This document shows, piece after piece, positions 24,513 through 36,900 of a DNA stretch of 64,000 nucleotides. Position numbers and translations under genes: made by a program. The DNA lies in contig NC_003076.8 of NCBI RefSeq assembly GCF_000001735.4, positions 1,922,001 to 1,986,000 of the forward strand, in the 5' to 3' direction. The DNA comes from Arabidopsis thaliana. Lineage: Eukaryota > Streptophyta > Magnoliopsida > Brassicales > Brassicaceae. Numbering within the stretch: the first letter of the stretch is position 1; the number at the start of each line of letters is the position of its first letter. The notes beneath the pieces are model-generated. The model worked only from the letters and a program-made list of their open reading frames with translations. It ran no database searches and had not been told where the DNA came from.

Positions 24513-25298
24513 CCAAATGTCCGGCACTGTCGTAGAAGTATGGATAGAGACGAGAGGAAGGCGAGAATCATGTTGGCTAGTTTTATTTTGTTTTCTCCTG
24601 AAACAATTTTGTGTTATTTCAAGTTTTTTTATGAATGTGTGGTTGGTCTTCTCTTCACATTAACTAGCTGCTATGTTAGCTTTATAAGTATCCCACATTA
24701 TGAAATTTGTTGCTTCTAATGTTCATTTTGAGCCTCTTTACCGTTACTATCGGAGCTAGTATGCCTTAAGAACCCATGGGAGCAAAAGTGAGATAAATCT
24801 GAAGGTAAACATATAAAATCGAACCACAAGGCAAGTCAAACCAAACTTCAATTACCGAGAATATGAACTAGACCAATCCAAAAGTACGTAGAAGATTGAG
24901 GAACTTGCAGCTAAATGTAGAGCAAAGAAAAAGACAGATAAGGCTAAAGTCGAAGCTGAAGTAGAGAATCGCTTGCAACAATTACGAATCTGATCAAAAG
25001 TGTTGTCGTTTTTATGACTAAATAAGGATACTCTTGTATTGTATCAACAACAATTTTTAGTTTTGTAAAAAGATTTGGGATTTTTCAGAAACCATATATA
25101 TTTTGTAGCCTCTGGATTTTTCTTTCTTCTATGATTTAGTAACTGGTACCCTTTTTTACCTATTATTGTACATAATTATATAAGTTTGAATCACACCGAG
25201 ATCAATTGTGCAAGGAGTGTTCTTATTAGAACATTTATAGAAGCTAAGGGACAAATAGAAAATACAACAGTGGGATAAGCTGGTGAAGCTTAAGCTTA
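24513..25298. other. Convergent spacer with an orphan coding relic
   Basis: 3' regions of NSA2 (plus) and the LRAT-like gene (minus). A short coding-like relic is listed separately at 24817-24993. Otherwise AT-rich with nothing recognised. Confidence 0.6.
24817..24993 (+). pseudogene. Relic of a lysine/glutamate-rich coding exon
   Basis: A frame running from just after a TAA (24814-24816) to a TGA (24991-24993) has one internal stop at 24889-24891. After that stop it reads KIEELAAKCRAKKKTDKAK and continues VEAEVENRLQQLRI, a charged, probably coiled-coil C-terminus with balanced codon use quite unlike the surrounding AT-rich DNA. Before the stop it reads VKPNFNYREYELDQSKS. There is no start codon or supported splice partner, although the TAG could act as an acceptor. 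I do not recognise the source family. It looks like a transposed or duplicated gene fragment. Confidence 0.4.
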
Positions 25299-26432
25299 TC
25301 AACTCGTGCTTGGTAAAGCTATGGCTGCCAATGGAGGATCAAGTACTTGGAAAAGTCCTGAAGACAGCCTTCTTGTGAGGTCCTCTGCTTCAACTTTCGC
25401 GACGTCAGCTCTCATTCCGATATCAGTAGCGTATCTACTCGCACAATACACACCAATCGCTGTAGCAGCCATCCCATACACGTTTGTAGTCAGAAGCCGC
25501 ATTGGCGTGGACAAAACCGCAGCAATCGGCCCACCTATAATCGAAACCGCCTGACCGCTCTGTCCCATTGTCCTTCCCTCAAGAACCAGCAATGCGGTTT
25601 TGCAATATATAGCGAAATCCTCACAGTTGTTCTTGAAAACGTCATAACATCCAAATCCGTTTTGAAGGAGGTGTTTGGCCCGGTGAACAACAATCTCATT
25701 AGGGTCAGCGACAGCGAGTGTGCAAGTTCCTCCTCTGGCTTTGACGAGGAAGTGAGCAGCGTTGACTGAGTACTCAAACCGGTACAAGACACCACCGGCT
25801 AGGAAACAGTTAAGGCATGAGGAAACAACACCGTGACCTTCGTTAGGTGGAACACAGGTTGGACAGTGGGTGTGGTTTCGGGATGGACCTGAGCTGACTA
25901 GTATGAGATCTAGAACAGTCCCGGTTCCAACTTCTTGGCCTCGTCTAGTGAAATGGATGACTCTATCATCTCCAACATAGATGCCTACACACAAAAGTAT
26001 TAGCAGCATTATGGACATAGCTTCCACACCATTCTCTGATCACAACATTTGGGAATAAAGCAACACAGTAATCATATGTGGAATCTATATAGGGATTAAG
26101 CATTATATCATACTAGAGACACTTCAATTACATGATTCGATAACTGATCTCGTTCGAAAGATAAATCCTAATTCATCGATTAAATCCACACAATACCTAA
26201 GTTTTGTCAAACTCATTAGTAGAGAGATAAAGGAATTGGAATAGATACCGTGATGGGCATAGATGTAAGCAGTCCTCCAGGAGTAGATATGATCTCCAGG
26301 TTTCAAACTCGATCTATCGATTCTGTTCAAAAAGATACAAAAGTTTCTTGAGATGATCGTTAAGTAGAATAACTAAAGAGTTCTCAGAAAATCAAAGAGG
26401 GGAAGACGAAACCTGTTGGAGAGAAGACCCAT
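25299..26432 (-). CDS. LRAT/NC-domain protein
   Basis: A plant member of the NlpC/P60-like LRAT superfamily (NC domain), whose animal relatives are thiol acyltransferases and phospholipases. Three coding exons (26432-26413, 26322-26249, 25984-25299) give 259 residues. The LRAT pattern is present: GDHIYSWR (about 16-23), the paired histidines H30-H31 before GIYVGDD, and the nucleophile-type motif NNCEDFAIYC with C152. A Cys/His-rich insert (HCPTC around 71-75) is typical of the plant group. After residue 175 there is a Gly/Ala-rich segment that may associate with membrane (about 180-215). The start gives MGLLSNRIDRSSLKPGDH, with Gly2 making N-myristoylation possible. The substrate is unknown. 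Upstream DNA carries TGGGCC motifs at 26655-26660 and 26681-26686. Confidence 0.9.
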
Positions 26433-27631
26433 CTCTTCTTAGTTTCTGCAACGTCGTAGAAGAGGCGAAGCAGACCTTTTTGTGAAACTTATCTTCAAGA
26501 CAAAAGAGAGAATTGTTTTGCTAGAAATGGCTTCCGTTTTCAATCTCCATGCTTTCTTTCCTTTGTCGTTAAGTAAAAATTAAAAGCGAGAGAAAGAGAC
26601 AGGGACAGGTGTGAAACGCGTGGCATCGTTTCTTCTTTTTTTTTTCCAGAAAATTGGGCCTGTTTTGGATACCTATAAAATGGGCCCTTTTTCATGGGAC
26701 TTATAAAGGTCTAAATCCACATTCTCTTTTACTGTTATGTTTTGATGTGGGTAAAAAGTTAAATTTAATTTATTGCACAAATTTAATAGTCAAATAATAA
26801 AGTTTATTGGTCAATAGTCAATATTCAAAGTTTTTTTTATATTTTATCAATGTTTTAAATAGTGTTGTATGAGATTTGGTAATAAATTTGTCTAATTTAT
26901 GAAAATTTCCAATAATTTACCATAGGATCTACATAATTTTATAAGATTAGTAACTGGTTAACCAAATCACACAGCCTTTATTTTTTTTATAAAATGTATT
27001 TGCATTATCCAAAAGTAGTAGTAGATATAAAGTGCTAGTAAGAATGCTGGTGTGATAATTATCTAGTGGTATTGATATTATCTTTATACGAAAGTTAATG
27101 ATTAGTCAAAACATAAAGATAAGATAATATTATTCAAGATTGAGTTCTAGATATCAACAAACACAAATGAATAAACAAGAACAATTGTACGTGTAATATT
27201 ATCATCTTTTTTAAAGAAGTAACACAAAGAAACTAAATAATGCTTAATAGTTTATTTATCCACATAGGTAAATTGTATGTATAAATATGATCCATGGTGG
27301 TCGTCGGCATCTATACACTAGCCAACGTAACCGTAACAGATACCCAAAAATCGTTTCTATGACTTTTTAACCTCAAACAGTGAAGAAGAAGACTAAAAGC
27401 CTAAACACCACAAACATTAATAATAGCTCACTCTCCATTTCAAACAAATCCTTTCGGATTCTCAATTTCTTTCATTTTTTCATCGGAGATTCTTCTGAGA
27501 TTTTCTTGGCGATCAAAGACGAGGAGGATCGATAGATTTTATGGTTTTGATTGATTGATTTGTGAAATCTATCTGCATTTGTTTTTTTTGACTCGAAATT
27601 CTCAGATTCGGTTAATAAAAAAAATCTGAAT
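26433..27631. other. Divergent spacer between the LRAT-like gene and the Cys-rich gene
   Basis: Contains site II motifs (TGGGCC at 26655-26660 and TGGGCCC at 26681-26687) near the LRAT-like gene and an AT-rich centre. The leader of the next gene probably lies after about 27370, where the sequence becomes C/T-rich. No other gene or repeat recognised. Confidence 0.55.
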
Positions 27632-28072
27632 ATGAATAAACAACCGAGTCTCCGTCGAAGTCTATCAACGCCGTCTCTATGTGGCGGAGGATCTACGACG
27701 GCTGAGTGTTGCGGTGGTACGACGGCGAGTTGTGCAGCCTTATGTCTATGCGCTCCTTGTAGCGTCGTGAATCTCGTCGTACTCGCTGTATACAAGCTCC
27801 CTCGTGGACTCTGCCGCCGCGCAATCCGCCGTATACGACGGAAACGATTAGCGAAAAAGGAGTTTGTAGAGAGTGGAAGAGAGTTTGGTAGAGGAGGGAG
27901 TTCTCAATTCGCTGTTCACCCGTTAGAGAGCAGAGATGAGGAAGAAGAAGAAGAAGAAGAAGATGAGGCTGTGATTGCGTTGGAGAAGGAGATGTGGAGC
28001 AGATTTTACAGTGGTGGTTTCTGGCGAAGCCTTTCTCAAGCTGAAACGGCGTCGTCTCCCAAAAACAATTAG
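27632..28072 (+). CDS. Small plant protein of unknown function, Cys-rich with acidic patch
   Basis: An intronless 146-residue protein that I do not assign to a characterised family. The N-terminus is basic and Ser-rich (RRSLSTPSLCGG), followed by a cysteine-rich stretch (eight Cys between about residues 15 and 50) with a hydrophobic patch (SVVNLVVLAVYKLP, about 49-62). Next come a strongly arginine-rich segment (about 63-80), a run of acidic residues (about 105-116) and an aromatic tail (EMWSRFYSGGFWRSLSQ). The layout resembles small nuclear or membrane-peripheral plant proteins found as paired copies in Arabidopsis. The ATG is in good context after a stop-rich leader. Coding status is supported by GC content and codon regularity well above the flanks. 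Confidence 0.8.
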   Translation: MNKQPSLRRSLSTPSLCGGGSTTAECCGGTTASCAALCLCAPCSVVNLVVLAVYKLPRGLCRRAIRRIRRKRLAKKEFVESGREFGRGGSSQFAVHPLESRDEEEEEEEEDEAVIALEKEMWSRFYSGGFWRSLSQAETASSPKNN

Positions 28073-29026
28073 GCGATGATTTTTTTTTAAGTGTAGATTT
28101 GATTCAATGTGTAATGTAAAACCAATGTGAATTGGAGATCAATGTTGATAAAATGTGTGTTTTGTGCAATGGTCAAGTGTGACCTTTCGATTTTTCTGTG
28201 GCTTTCAATCAAATCTTTTGAATTGTGACTATACAATGTGACATAAACAGTAAAGAATTGATGATAGCTAAAAACTAGAGACTATGTATTCTCTTAGTCG
28301 AATAAGCTAAGCAAGCATTTGGAATCTATTGGGATGATGATTGAGATTGAGAAGCTCAGAAACCAACTTTGTTGGAGGAATCGTTTCCTTGAACTAGGTA
28401 GTTATGTTTAGCCGTACAAGTAGACGTCCACTAGGTGAAGATCTCTACTCCAACAACACTTGTACACCACTTTTTCGGAGATACGAAAACAAATCATTTT
28501 ACAAGTCAAATAATACTCAAAAGCAAATTTAAAGTGAGTATGATTAACATTTAAAGTGAATATGATTTATAAGGCATATAAATCATGTGCATGAATCATA
28601 TAGATTCATGGACTAAGTTAACTGTATTGGATCAAAACTTATGGTAACGTACGTAATCTTATGTGCATATCTAGGTTACACAATAATCTATGAATTCACA
28701 TCACATGTATGATAATATTGAACTGAAAAAAAAGAAAAAGACATTTGTTTGAGTTTGAACGTGGCATACATGCCATATTGAACAGTCTAAGTAGGATCAA
28801 TCACTGTGAAGAAAAACAGTGGTTTGATACCGTATACCATTATAATGTATTGAGATTAGCTAGTTTTGTACTATAATAAGTCTATAACATTTGAAAATGT
28901 ATTGATTAAGACGTGCTTTAGTTGGGATCATATAAAGAGCAGGATCCAGTAAATAGATTCGGAAGAAGCGTGGGATATGGAATATAGCTGGTATAAGCTA
29001 TCTATAATAGGTGTGACAGTCTAGGG

Positions 29027-29072
<46 letters not shown>

Positions 29073-30938
29073 GTCAGGTGGTAAAATAATAAAGGACATT
29101 GAGTGAAAAAAAGTGAATAAAGTTAAGTAATTAGGGTTTCATGTGAGGCCAGAGTACAGTGTGACTCTTCGTGTAAACTGTCCTTTTCTTTCTTTACCTT
29201 TTGATTTTATGTGGGGGACCTTTTGATTTGTTTTTCCCTTTACATTGATTTCACAGAGTTCCTACCACAACCATTACTTTCCTCTCCATATTTATTGACT
29301 CTTCTTTTATTTCCTCTTTTATCTCTTTTTATAAATACAGATTTGTTTAGTTTCAATTGTCATACACATGAAATGGAGCTGTGATAAGACAATTCTCCAT
29401 GGATTTTGCTATGCGTTGAATCCCATGCAATTTTTTTTTGTCTTAAAATGTCTTTCCACAACATTAAGGTAAAGAAAAATTAAATACTCCTATACATTTA
29501 AATTCCTTTTTACTCCTCCCTCATATCACATAAGCAAACCTAACCCAATCGAAATATGTGGTCGCTGTATATCCTTCATTTAAGACATATAAAGAGTTAA
29601 AATCTTCATGCCAAACTAATATCACATGAATAAATAAAGTGTTCCCGGAGATTGATTCAACAATGAATGAACTATGCTAGTAATTAATTAATTATAAAAA
29701 GTTGAAAAACTATTTTTTTGTTTGGAGGCGTGAGCGAGCAGCAACCAACCTGTGCTATTAAGGCAAGGCTTGGATTACTTTACTGGTCGTGAAATGGAAA
29801 AAGCAGGAGAAACTATAAAAATGTTGAATTCTAGGTCAGTTTGAGGATAGTCCATGAGACCATGACCTAATCTGCAATAGTGTGAGCTATGGAGATGGAG
29901 AAGTATTAAAGACGGAGAGATTCCAGGGACGTTCACTGAAAACCTCTATATATTGAAGATTGAACTAGTTGTTTTTAATTAGAAAGGTGGACTTGTGATT
30001 TTTGAATATTTCCGGATCTCTTTTGTTGTGGAAAGCGAGAAGATATTTATAGGATTTACGTGATCCATATATTTTTGAAGTGCCACTTTTTTTTCATTCA
30101 ATTGTAATTTGCGTCACTAAGAAAATGTTTATTTTGCAAAACCCATTAACTGTACGACTACAATCTACTATATGTGCTAAATAAGACAAACAGGCCAAAA
30201 GCCCAATTTGAGCCCACAAAAGGTTATACTTGTGTCTGTGTGGGGTTATAATAAACAAGATATTCGCTCTTTTAGTAAAAATGCTAGACGACAGAATAGA
30301 TGCTTGTTTAGTAGCGTGGCCTTTACGCACAAATATGGCGCGTGGAAGTAAGTTTTCCGACGAGGGTCATTTACTCAATTCACAAACTCTACAGATGGAT
30401 GTTTACGTCCCAAACCGACAGAGCCACGCGTTCCTCTCTCAGCTTCTTTCTTTTGCTTCCATCATAACTCACATGCCTCTTTTCACCTTTTTCCTTGTCC
30501 TAATTTCACTTTCAAGTTAAGTATCATCACACTTATTCATTCAGTCATTCACACATTATTTCCTCTCACCAAAATTACATAATTCTTGTGAACATTGGCT
30601 TAAAACCAAAAAAGAAATAAAGAAAGAGTAATAAGAGGAAGTAGAAGCCAAGGCCGAGCCGAGTCGAGTCGAGAGGTGAAAACATGCAAAGTCAGCAACA
30701 ATTATAAAATTTGGTGTGGTCCCCATAACCAGCCTGGTTCGAAAAGTCGGAAAACCCAAAACTACACAACATAGACAACACAACCAAACTCATCTCTTTT
30801 TCTTTAACACTTCCACTTGCCATCGCCGACACTTCAAGAAAAATTAAAGAAAAGAAAGTAAACTCTTTCACCAAAAAAAATAAAGAAAATTTATTGTTCC
30901 ATCTTTCTGATAATCGGATCTTACAGAGAGAGAGCTCC
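28073..30938. other. Long spacer upstream of FLA17
   Basis: About 2.9 kb without a supported gene. It holds a 39-nt GA tract (29030-29068) and AT-rich stretches. A 25-codon frame from about 28334 and a few frames near 30.2-30.9 kb show no family resemblance. The last 400 bp are the FLA17 promoter and C/A-rich leader. Confidence 0.6.
29030..29068. repeat. (GA)n microsatellite, 39 nt
   Basis: A pure alternating GA tract of 39 nt, about 1.9 kb upstream of FLA17 and 1 kb downstream of the Cys-rich gene. Such tracts are variable between accessions and can bind BPC GAGA factors. Confidence 0.95.
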
Positions 30939-33047
30939 ATGGATCGCCGCATCTATGGTGGCTCCGCCGTCATTCATCTCTTTCTCTTCTTCTCCGTCCT
31001 AATCTTCTCCGCCGCATCTGCATTATCCAAGAACCAGTCTCCTTCTTCCGGGTCGGGTCAGATCAACTCCAACTCTGTCCTCGTAGCTCTTCTTGACTCT
31101 CGTTACACTGAGCTAGCTGAGCTCGTCGAGAAAGCTCTTCTCCTTCAGACACTTGAAGACGCTGTTGGTCGTCACAATATTACCATTTTTGCTCCTCGCA
31201 ATGAAGCTCTTGAGCGTGACCTTGACCCTGAGTTCAAGCGGTTCTTGCTCGAGCCAGGTAATCTCAAATCTCTGCAAACACTCCTCATGTTCCACATTAT
31301 ACCCAATCGGGTCGGGTCGAACCAATGGCCTTCAGAAGAATCGGGTCGGGTCAAGCACCACACGCTAGGGAACGATCAGGTCCGTTTGAGCAACGGACAA
31401 GGAAAAAAGATGGTTGATTTAGCTGAGATTATCCGACCCGATGATTTGACCCGACCCGACGGATTGATCCACGGGATTGAACGGCTTCTCATTCCTCGCT
31501 CTGTTCAAGAAGATTTCAATCGCCGTCGTAGCCTTCAATCAATCTCCGCCGTCTTACCTGAAGGAGCTCCTGAAGTTGACCCGAGAACCAACCGTCTCAA
31601 GAAACCCGCAGCTCCAGTACCCGCCGGATCTCCACCAGCTCTTCCGATCCAATCCGCTATGGCCCCTGGTCCGTCGCTAGCTCCGGCACCAGCTCCGGGA
31701 CCTGGAGGCAAGCAGCACCACTTCGACGGTGAGGCTCAAGTCAAAGATTTCATCCATACACTGTTACATTACGGCGGTTACAACGAGATGGCAGATATTC
31801 TCGTGAATCTGACGTCACTCGCGACAGAGATGGGACGGTTGGTGTCAGAAGGCTATGTGTTAACGGTTTTGGCTCCTAACGATGAAGCAATGGCGAAATT
31901 GACCACGGATCAGCTGAGTGAGCCAGGAGCACCGGAGCAGATCGTATACTACCATATAATCCCTGAGTATCAAACGGAGGAGAGTATGTACAATTCTGTT
32001 AGGAGATTTGGGAAGGTGAAGTTCGATACGTTGCGTTTTCCTCATAAGGTTGCGGCTAAGGAAGCTGATGGTTCCGTTAAGTTTGGTGACGGTGAGAAGT
32101 CGGCGTATTTGTTTGATCCTGATATCTATACGGACGGTCGGATTTCGGTTCAGGGGATTGACGGTGTTTTGTTTCCACAAGAGGAGGAGGTTGTTGAATC
32201 GGTTAAGAAACCGGTTAAGAAAATTGTTCAGCCGAGAAGAGGTACGCTTTTGTTTTTATTGCATTTGATCTTTTATGTGTGTTCCTCAAATTGTGTGCTT
32301 AGTATTGATTTTCTGCGTGTGGCAAAGTTTAGATAATGAAGTAGCAATAGTTTGGTACATTGATCTAGTGTTTAGGTATGATCAAATCCAATTGGCTTCC
32401 TGGTTTAGGTAAATAACCGAGGCACAATGAGATCATGATAATGGTAGTGTTGTCAGTTGTGAATGTTTGAGTAAGAACAAGATTAGGGTTCTGAGAAAGT
32501 AAGATGGATTTTAGTAATTCGAACAAAATTAGTGTTCCAAGAATGGAAGATGGATCTAGTAATCCAATCGTATGCCGTGGAAAATATGAGCCACCTTTTC
32601 TGTCAATGGCTAGGTGCAGAATATGTCAACTGCGAGCAAGAGACAGAGATTAATAGTATGTTAGGAGAGTGAAGATTTGTATGAATATTGGATGCTAATA
32701 AACACAAGCAAGAATCAAAGAAAGTGTTGCGTTCTTTTGTGTGTGTTTGCTTGTTTGGTCATGCACTAGCTGGCTGTGAGCATCTTGTCATGTTTCCTAC
32801 CTTCAAGATGTTTTGTTAGTTAAAATATTAGATAATTTATTAATAGGTTTTTGAAAAGTAGAAATCCAAAATATTATTATAATCAAGGTGACAATAATGG
32901 AGAGATTAGAAAGTGATTGTGATGGACGACTTTGACCTAATAAAGGTGTTGCTGTTGTGATTGAAACAAACAGGGAAATTGTTGGAAGTAGCCTGTAGTA
33001 TGCTTGGTGCTTTTGGCAAGGACACTTATCTCAGCAAATGCCGGTGA
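30939..33047 (+). CDS. FLA17: Fasciclin-like arabinogalactan protein FLA17
   Basis: A cell-wall/apoplastic adhesion-type glycoprotein. Two coding exons (30939-32241, 32974-33047) give 458 residues. A signal peptide spans about 1-29 (HLFLFFSVLIFSAASALS). Two fasciclin domains lie at about 45-187 and 266-414, with the H2-type motifs TIFAPRNEAL and TVLAPNDEAM. Between them is a Pro/Ala/Ser-rich arabinogalactan region (about 222-256, APAPAPGPGG). The C-terminus is charged (VKKPVKKIVQPRRGK) and ends without a hydrophobic tail, so no GPI anchor is predicted, as in the FLA15-18 group. The second exon is only 24 codons after a 732-bp intron; retaining the intron would give a 480-residue variant. Paralogue number is from memory. 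Confidence 0.94.
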
Positions 33048-33958
33048 ATTCGCAAACCCGCCAAAGAATTGATGTAAACACATTCAAAAAGGTTAGTATT
33101 TTTGCATATTTTTGTTTCTTCTGCGTTCAAGCAATCACCGATGGTAACAGAAAATTTCATTACATTCTCTTTACACAACAGCTGATTGAAGGTTTGGCCT
33201 TTGGTGAATAGAAAAGGAAGAGAGAGGACAACAACAACAACGTTTTAAAAAACCAATCTTCCATGGAATTAGAAGGATTGGTTTGTTGAGTTCTTTTTTT
33301 CTTTAAATATATATTTTTGGGGGGGGGGGGGGGGGGTGTTTGGTCTTCATGGATTATGAATACTGTAATTAGATATATCAATCATTTTTTAATTAATTTG
33401 GTGGTGTATGAGAATGAGAGTACACTAAATAAAAAGAGAGAACAAAGTTTTTTTCTTCCATGGTAAGGATTTGTTGTTTTGGAGTCTTTGGCTTTTACTA
33501 TAGGGAAAGTATAATTCCACTTTGTGTATGGTAAGAGCAAGGGAATAATTAAATTACATCCATCGTCACCTTTTTCTTAGATGTCTCTGACTGTAGTATT
33601 TTGAGAGAATGTAATATTTATAATGTGATATATTTTGGTAGAACAAATTATATTCACGTGGACGTGGACATGGGAAATGAGTTGGTTCAGGCTGTGTTTG
33701 TTGATTATTGGAGGACAAACTCAAAACTTAGCTGTCTTTGTGAGAAATCTCAAGTCTTAATACTGAAGTTGTCTGAATTTTGTTTTTCCATAGTACTCTC
33801 ATGACGATGTTCTCTCAATTATTTCAATTTTTGTTCTTCAAAACAAATAAATTTCACAAAAAAATAAATAAAGGCTTTTTGAGTGGTTTTATAAACTACA
33901 TAATTTACCTGTCTCGACCGTTATTTTCCCTCCCAAACTTCGGAGTTGACTTAGAGCA
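33048..33958. other. Spacer between FLA17 and the PPR gene
   Basis: FLA17 3' region with an 18-nt pure G run (33319-33336), then AT-rich promoter DNA of the PPR gene. No gene recognised. Confidence 0.6.
33319..33336 (+). repeat. Homopolymer of 18 G
   Basis: Eighteen consecutive G follow an AT-rich stretch. Long G runs are rare in this genome and can form a G-quadruplex; the exact length is also a common place for sequencing error. Confidence 0.9.
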
Positions 33959-36900
33959 ATGAAAGCCTTGTTTCGATTCAAGTCTTGCTTGTTTGATCCA
34001 ACACGAAGGAGGAACCAACTCGTTTCTTTCTCAGGTTTCTCAAAGTCATCTAAATCTAATAAAACCCGTGAGACTACTACCACATCGAAGATCCAAGCAG
34101 AAGCTACTGCAATCACTTCACTATTCAACGAGATTACTGAGATTTTAGGAACGGATGTTGTCAAACTAGATGAGACCACGCGGCTCAGATCCCATGTGTC
34201 AGGAGCTGTCTCTGATAATGGAGTATCGGTTTCTTGCACGGAAGGTGTTCGTCAAAATGCTGCAATGGGATTTTCAGGTGAGGATGAAAAGGCTCAGAAA
34301 GTTCTTCATGAAGAAGTTGACTTCAGCCCCGTGGTTCATGAGATTACGAGTGTCGTCAGGGGAGATGATGTATTAGTTTCGATGGAGGACAGGTTAGAGA
34401 AACTGAGTTTTCGGTTTGAACCAGAAATAGTGGAGAATGTACTCAAGAGGTGCTTCAAGGTTCCTCATTTGGCTATGAGGTTCTTTAATTGGGTTAAACA
34501 AAAGGATGGGTTTTCGCATAGAGTTGGAATTTACAATACCATGCTTAGCATAGCTGGAGAAGCGAGAAATCTCGATATGGTAGATGAATTGGTGAGTGAA
34601 ATGGAGAAGAATGGTTGTGATAAGGATATCAGGACATGGACCATTCTTATCTCAGTGTACGGGAAGGCAAAAAAGATTGGAAAAGGTCTGCTAGTTTTTG
34701 AGAAGATGAGGAAAAGTGGATTCGAACTCGATGCTACGGCTTACAATATCATGATTAGGTCTCTATGTATTGCTGGTAGAGGTGATCTTGCGCTTGAATT
34801 CTATAAGGAAATGATGGAAAAAGGTATCACTTTTGGATTAAGAACGTACAAGATGTTACTGGATTGCATAGCGAAATCAGAGAAAGTTGATGTAGTCCAG
34901 TCCATTGCAGATGACATGGTTAGGATATGTGAGATATCAGAACATGACGCTTTTGGTTATTTGCTCAAGAGTTTTTGTGTTTCCGGTAAGATAAAAGAAG
35001 CTCTGGAACTGATCCGCGAGCTTAAGAACAAGGAAATGTGCCTCGACGCTAAGTATTTTGAGATTTTGGTAAAAGGACTTTGTAGAGCCAATAGAATGGT
35101 AGATGCTCTAGAGATTGTTGATATAATGAAGAGAAGGAAACTGGATGACTCTAATGTCTATGGTATCATCATCAGTGGGTATCTCAGGCAAAACGATGTT
35201 TCAAAAGCACTTGAACAGTTTGAGGTTATTAAAAAATCAGGGCGTCCACCTAGAGTTTCTACATACACTGAGATTATGCAACACCTCTTCAAGTTGAAAC
35301 AGTTTGAAAAGGGTTGCAACTTATTCAATGAGATGATAGAGAACGGGATTGAGCCTGACAGCGTTGCTATCACAGCCGTGGTTGCTGGTCATTTGGGCCA
35401 AAACCGAGTAGCAGAGGCATGGAAGGTGTTTAGCAGCATGGAGGAAAAAGGCATCAAACCTACATGGAAATCGTATTCGATATTTGTGAAAGAGCTCTGT
35501 AGATCATCAAGATATGATGAGATCATTAAGATATTTAATCAAATGCACGCCTCCAAGATAGTTATTAGAGATGATATCTTTTCTTGGGTTATCTCTAGTA
35601 TGGAGAAAAATGGTGAAAAGGAGAAGATTCATCTTATCAAAGAAATCCAGAAAAGATCCAATTCCTATTGTGATGAACTAAACGGATCTGGCAAAGCAGA
35701 ATTTAGTCAAGAAGAAGAGCTTGTTGATGACTATAATTGTCCACAACTAGTGCAGCAGTCAGCTCTTCCACCAGCTTTATCTGCTGTTGATAAAATGGAT
35801 GTGCAAGAAATTTGTCGGGTGTTATCATCCTCCCGAGATTGGGAGAGAACACAAGAAGCTCTAGAAAAATCGACAGTCCAGTTCACACCAGAACTGGTAG
35901 TTGAGGTTCTACGTCATGCCAAGATACAAGGCAACGCTGTTTTACGTTTCTTTTCATGGGTGGGAAAGAGAAATGGCTATAAGCACAATTCAGAGGCATA
36001 CAACATGAGCATCAAAGTTGCAGGATGTGGGAAAGATTTTAAGCAGATGAGAAGTCTGTTTTACGAGATGAGAAGGCAAGGCTGCTTGATAACACAAGAT
36101 ACTTGGGCAATCATGATAATGCAGTATGGTAGAACCGGTCTTACCAACATTGCTATTAGAACGTTCAAGGAAATGAAAGATATGGGTCTGATCCCGAGCT
36201 CTTCGACTTTCAAGTGTTTAATCACAGTTCTTTGTGAGAAGAAAGGCAGAAACGTTGAAGAAGCCACCAGAACATTCCGGGAGATGATTCGTTCAGGTTT
36301 TGTCCCAGATAGAGAACTAGTCCAAGACTACTTGGGATGCTTATGTGAAGTTGGTAACACGAAGGATGCAAAAAGTTGTTTGGATTCTCTCGGCAAGATA
36401 GGTTTCCCTGTCACTGTGGCCTACTCAATTTACATAAGAGCTCTTTGTCGAATTGGAAAGCTAGAAGAAGCTCTATCAGAATTAGCCAGTTTTGAAGGAG
36501 AGAGATCTTTACTAGACCAGTATACTTATGGAAGCATTGTTCATGGTTTATTACAGAGAGGAGACTTACAAAAAGCACTGGATAAAGTGAACTCCATGAA
36601 GGAAATTGGAACAAAACCTGGTGTCCATGTCTACACATCTCTGATTGTTTATTTCTTCAAGGAGAAACAGCTCGAGAAGGTTCTAGAGACATGTCAGAAA
36701 ATGGAAGGAGAAAGCTGCGAACCTTCGGTTGTTACATATACGGCAATGATATGTGGATACATGAGCCTAGGAAAAGTGGAAGAGGCTTGGAATGCATTCC
36801 GCAATATGGAAGAGAGAGGAACTTCACCAGATTTTAAAACATATAGTAAGTTCATAAACTGCTTGTGCCAAGCATGCAAATCAGAAGATGCCCTGAAGCT

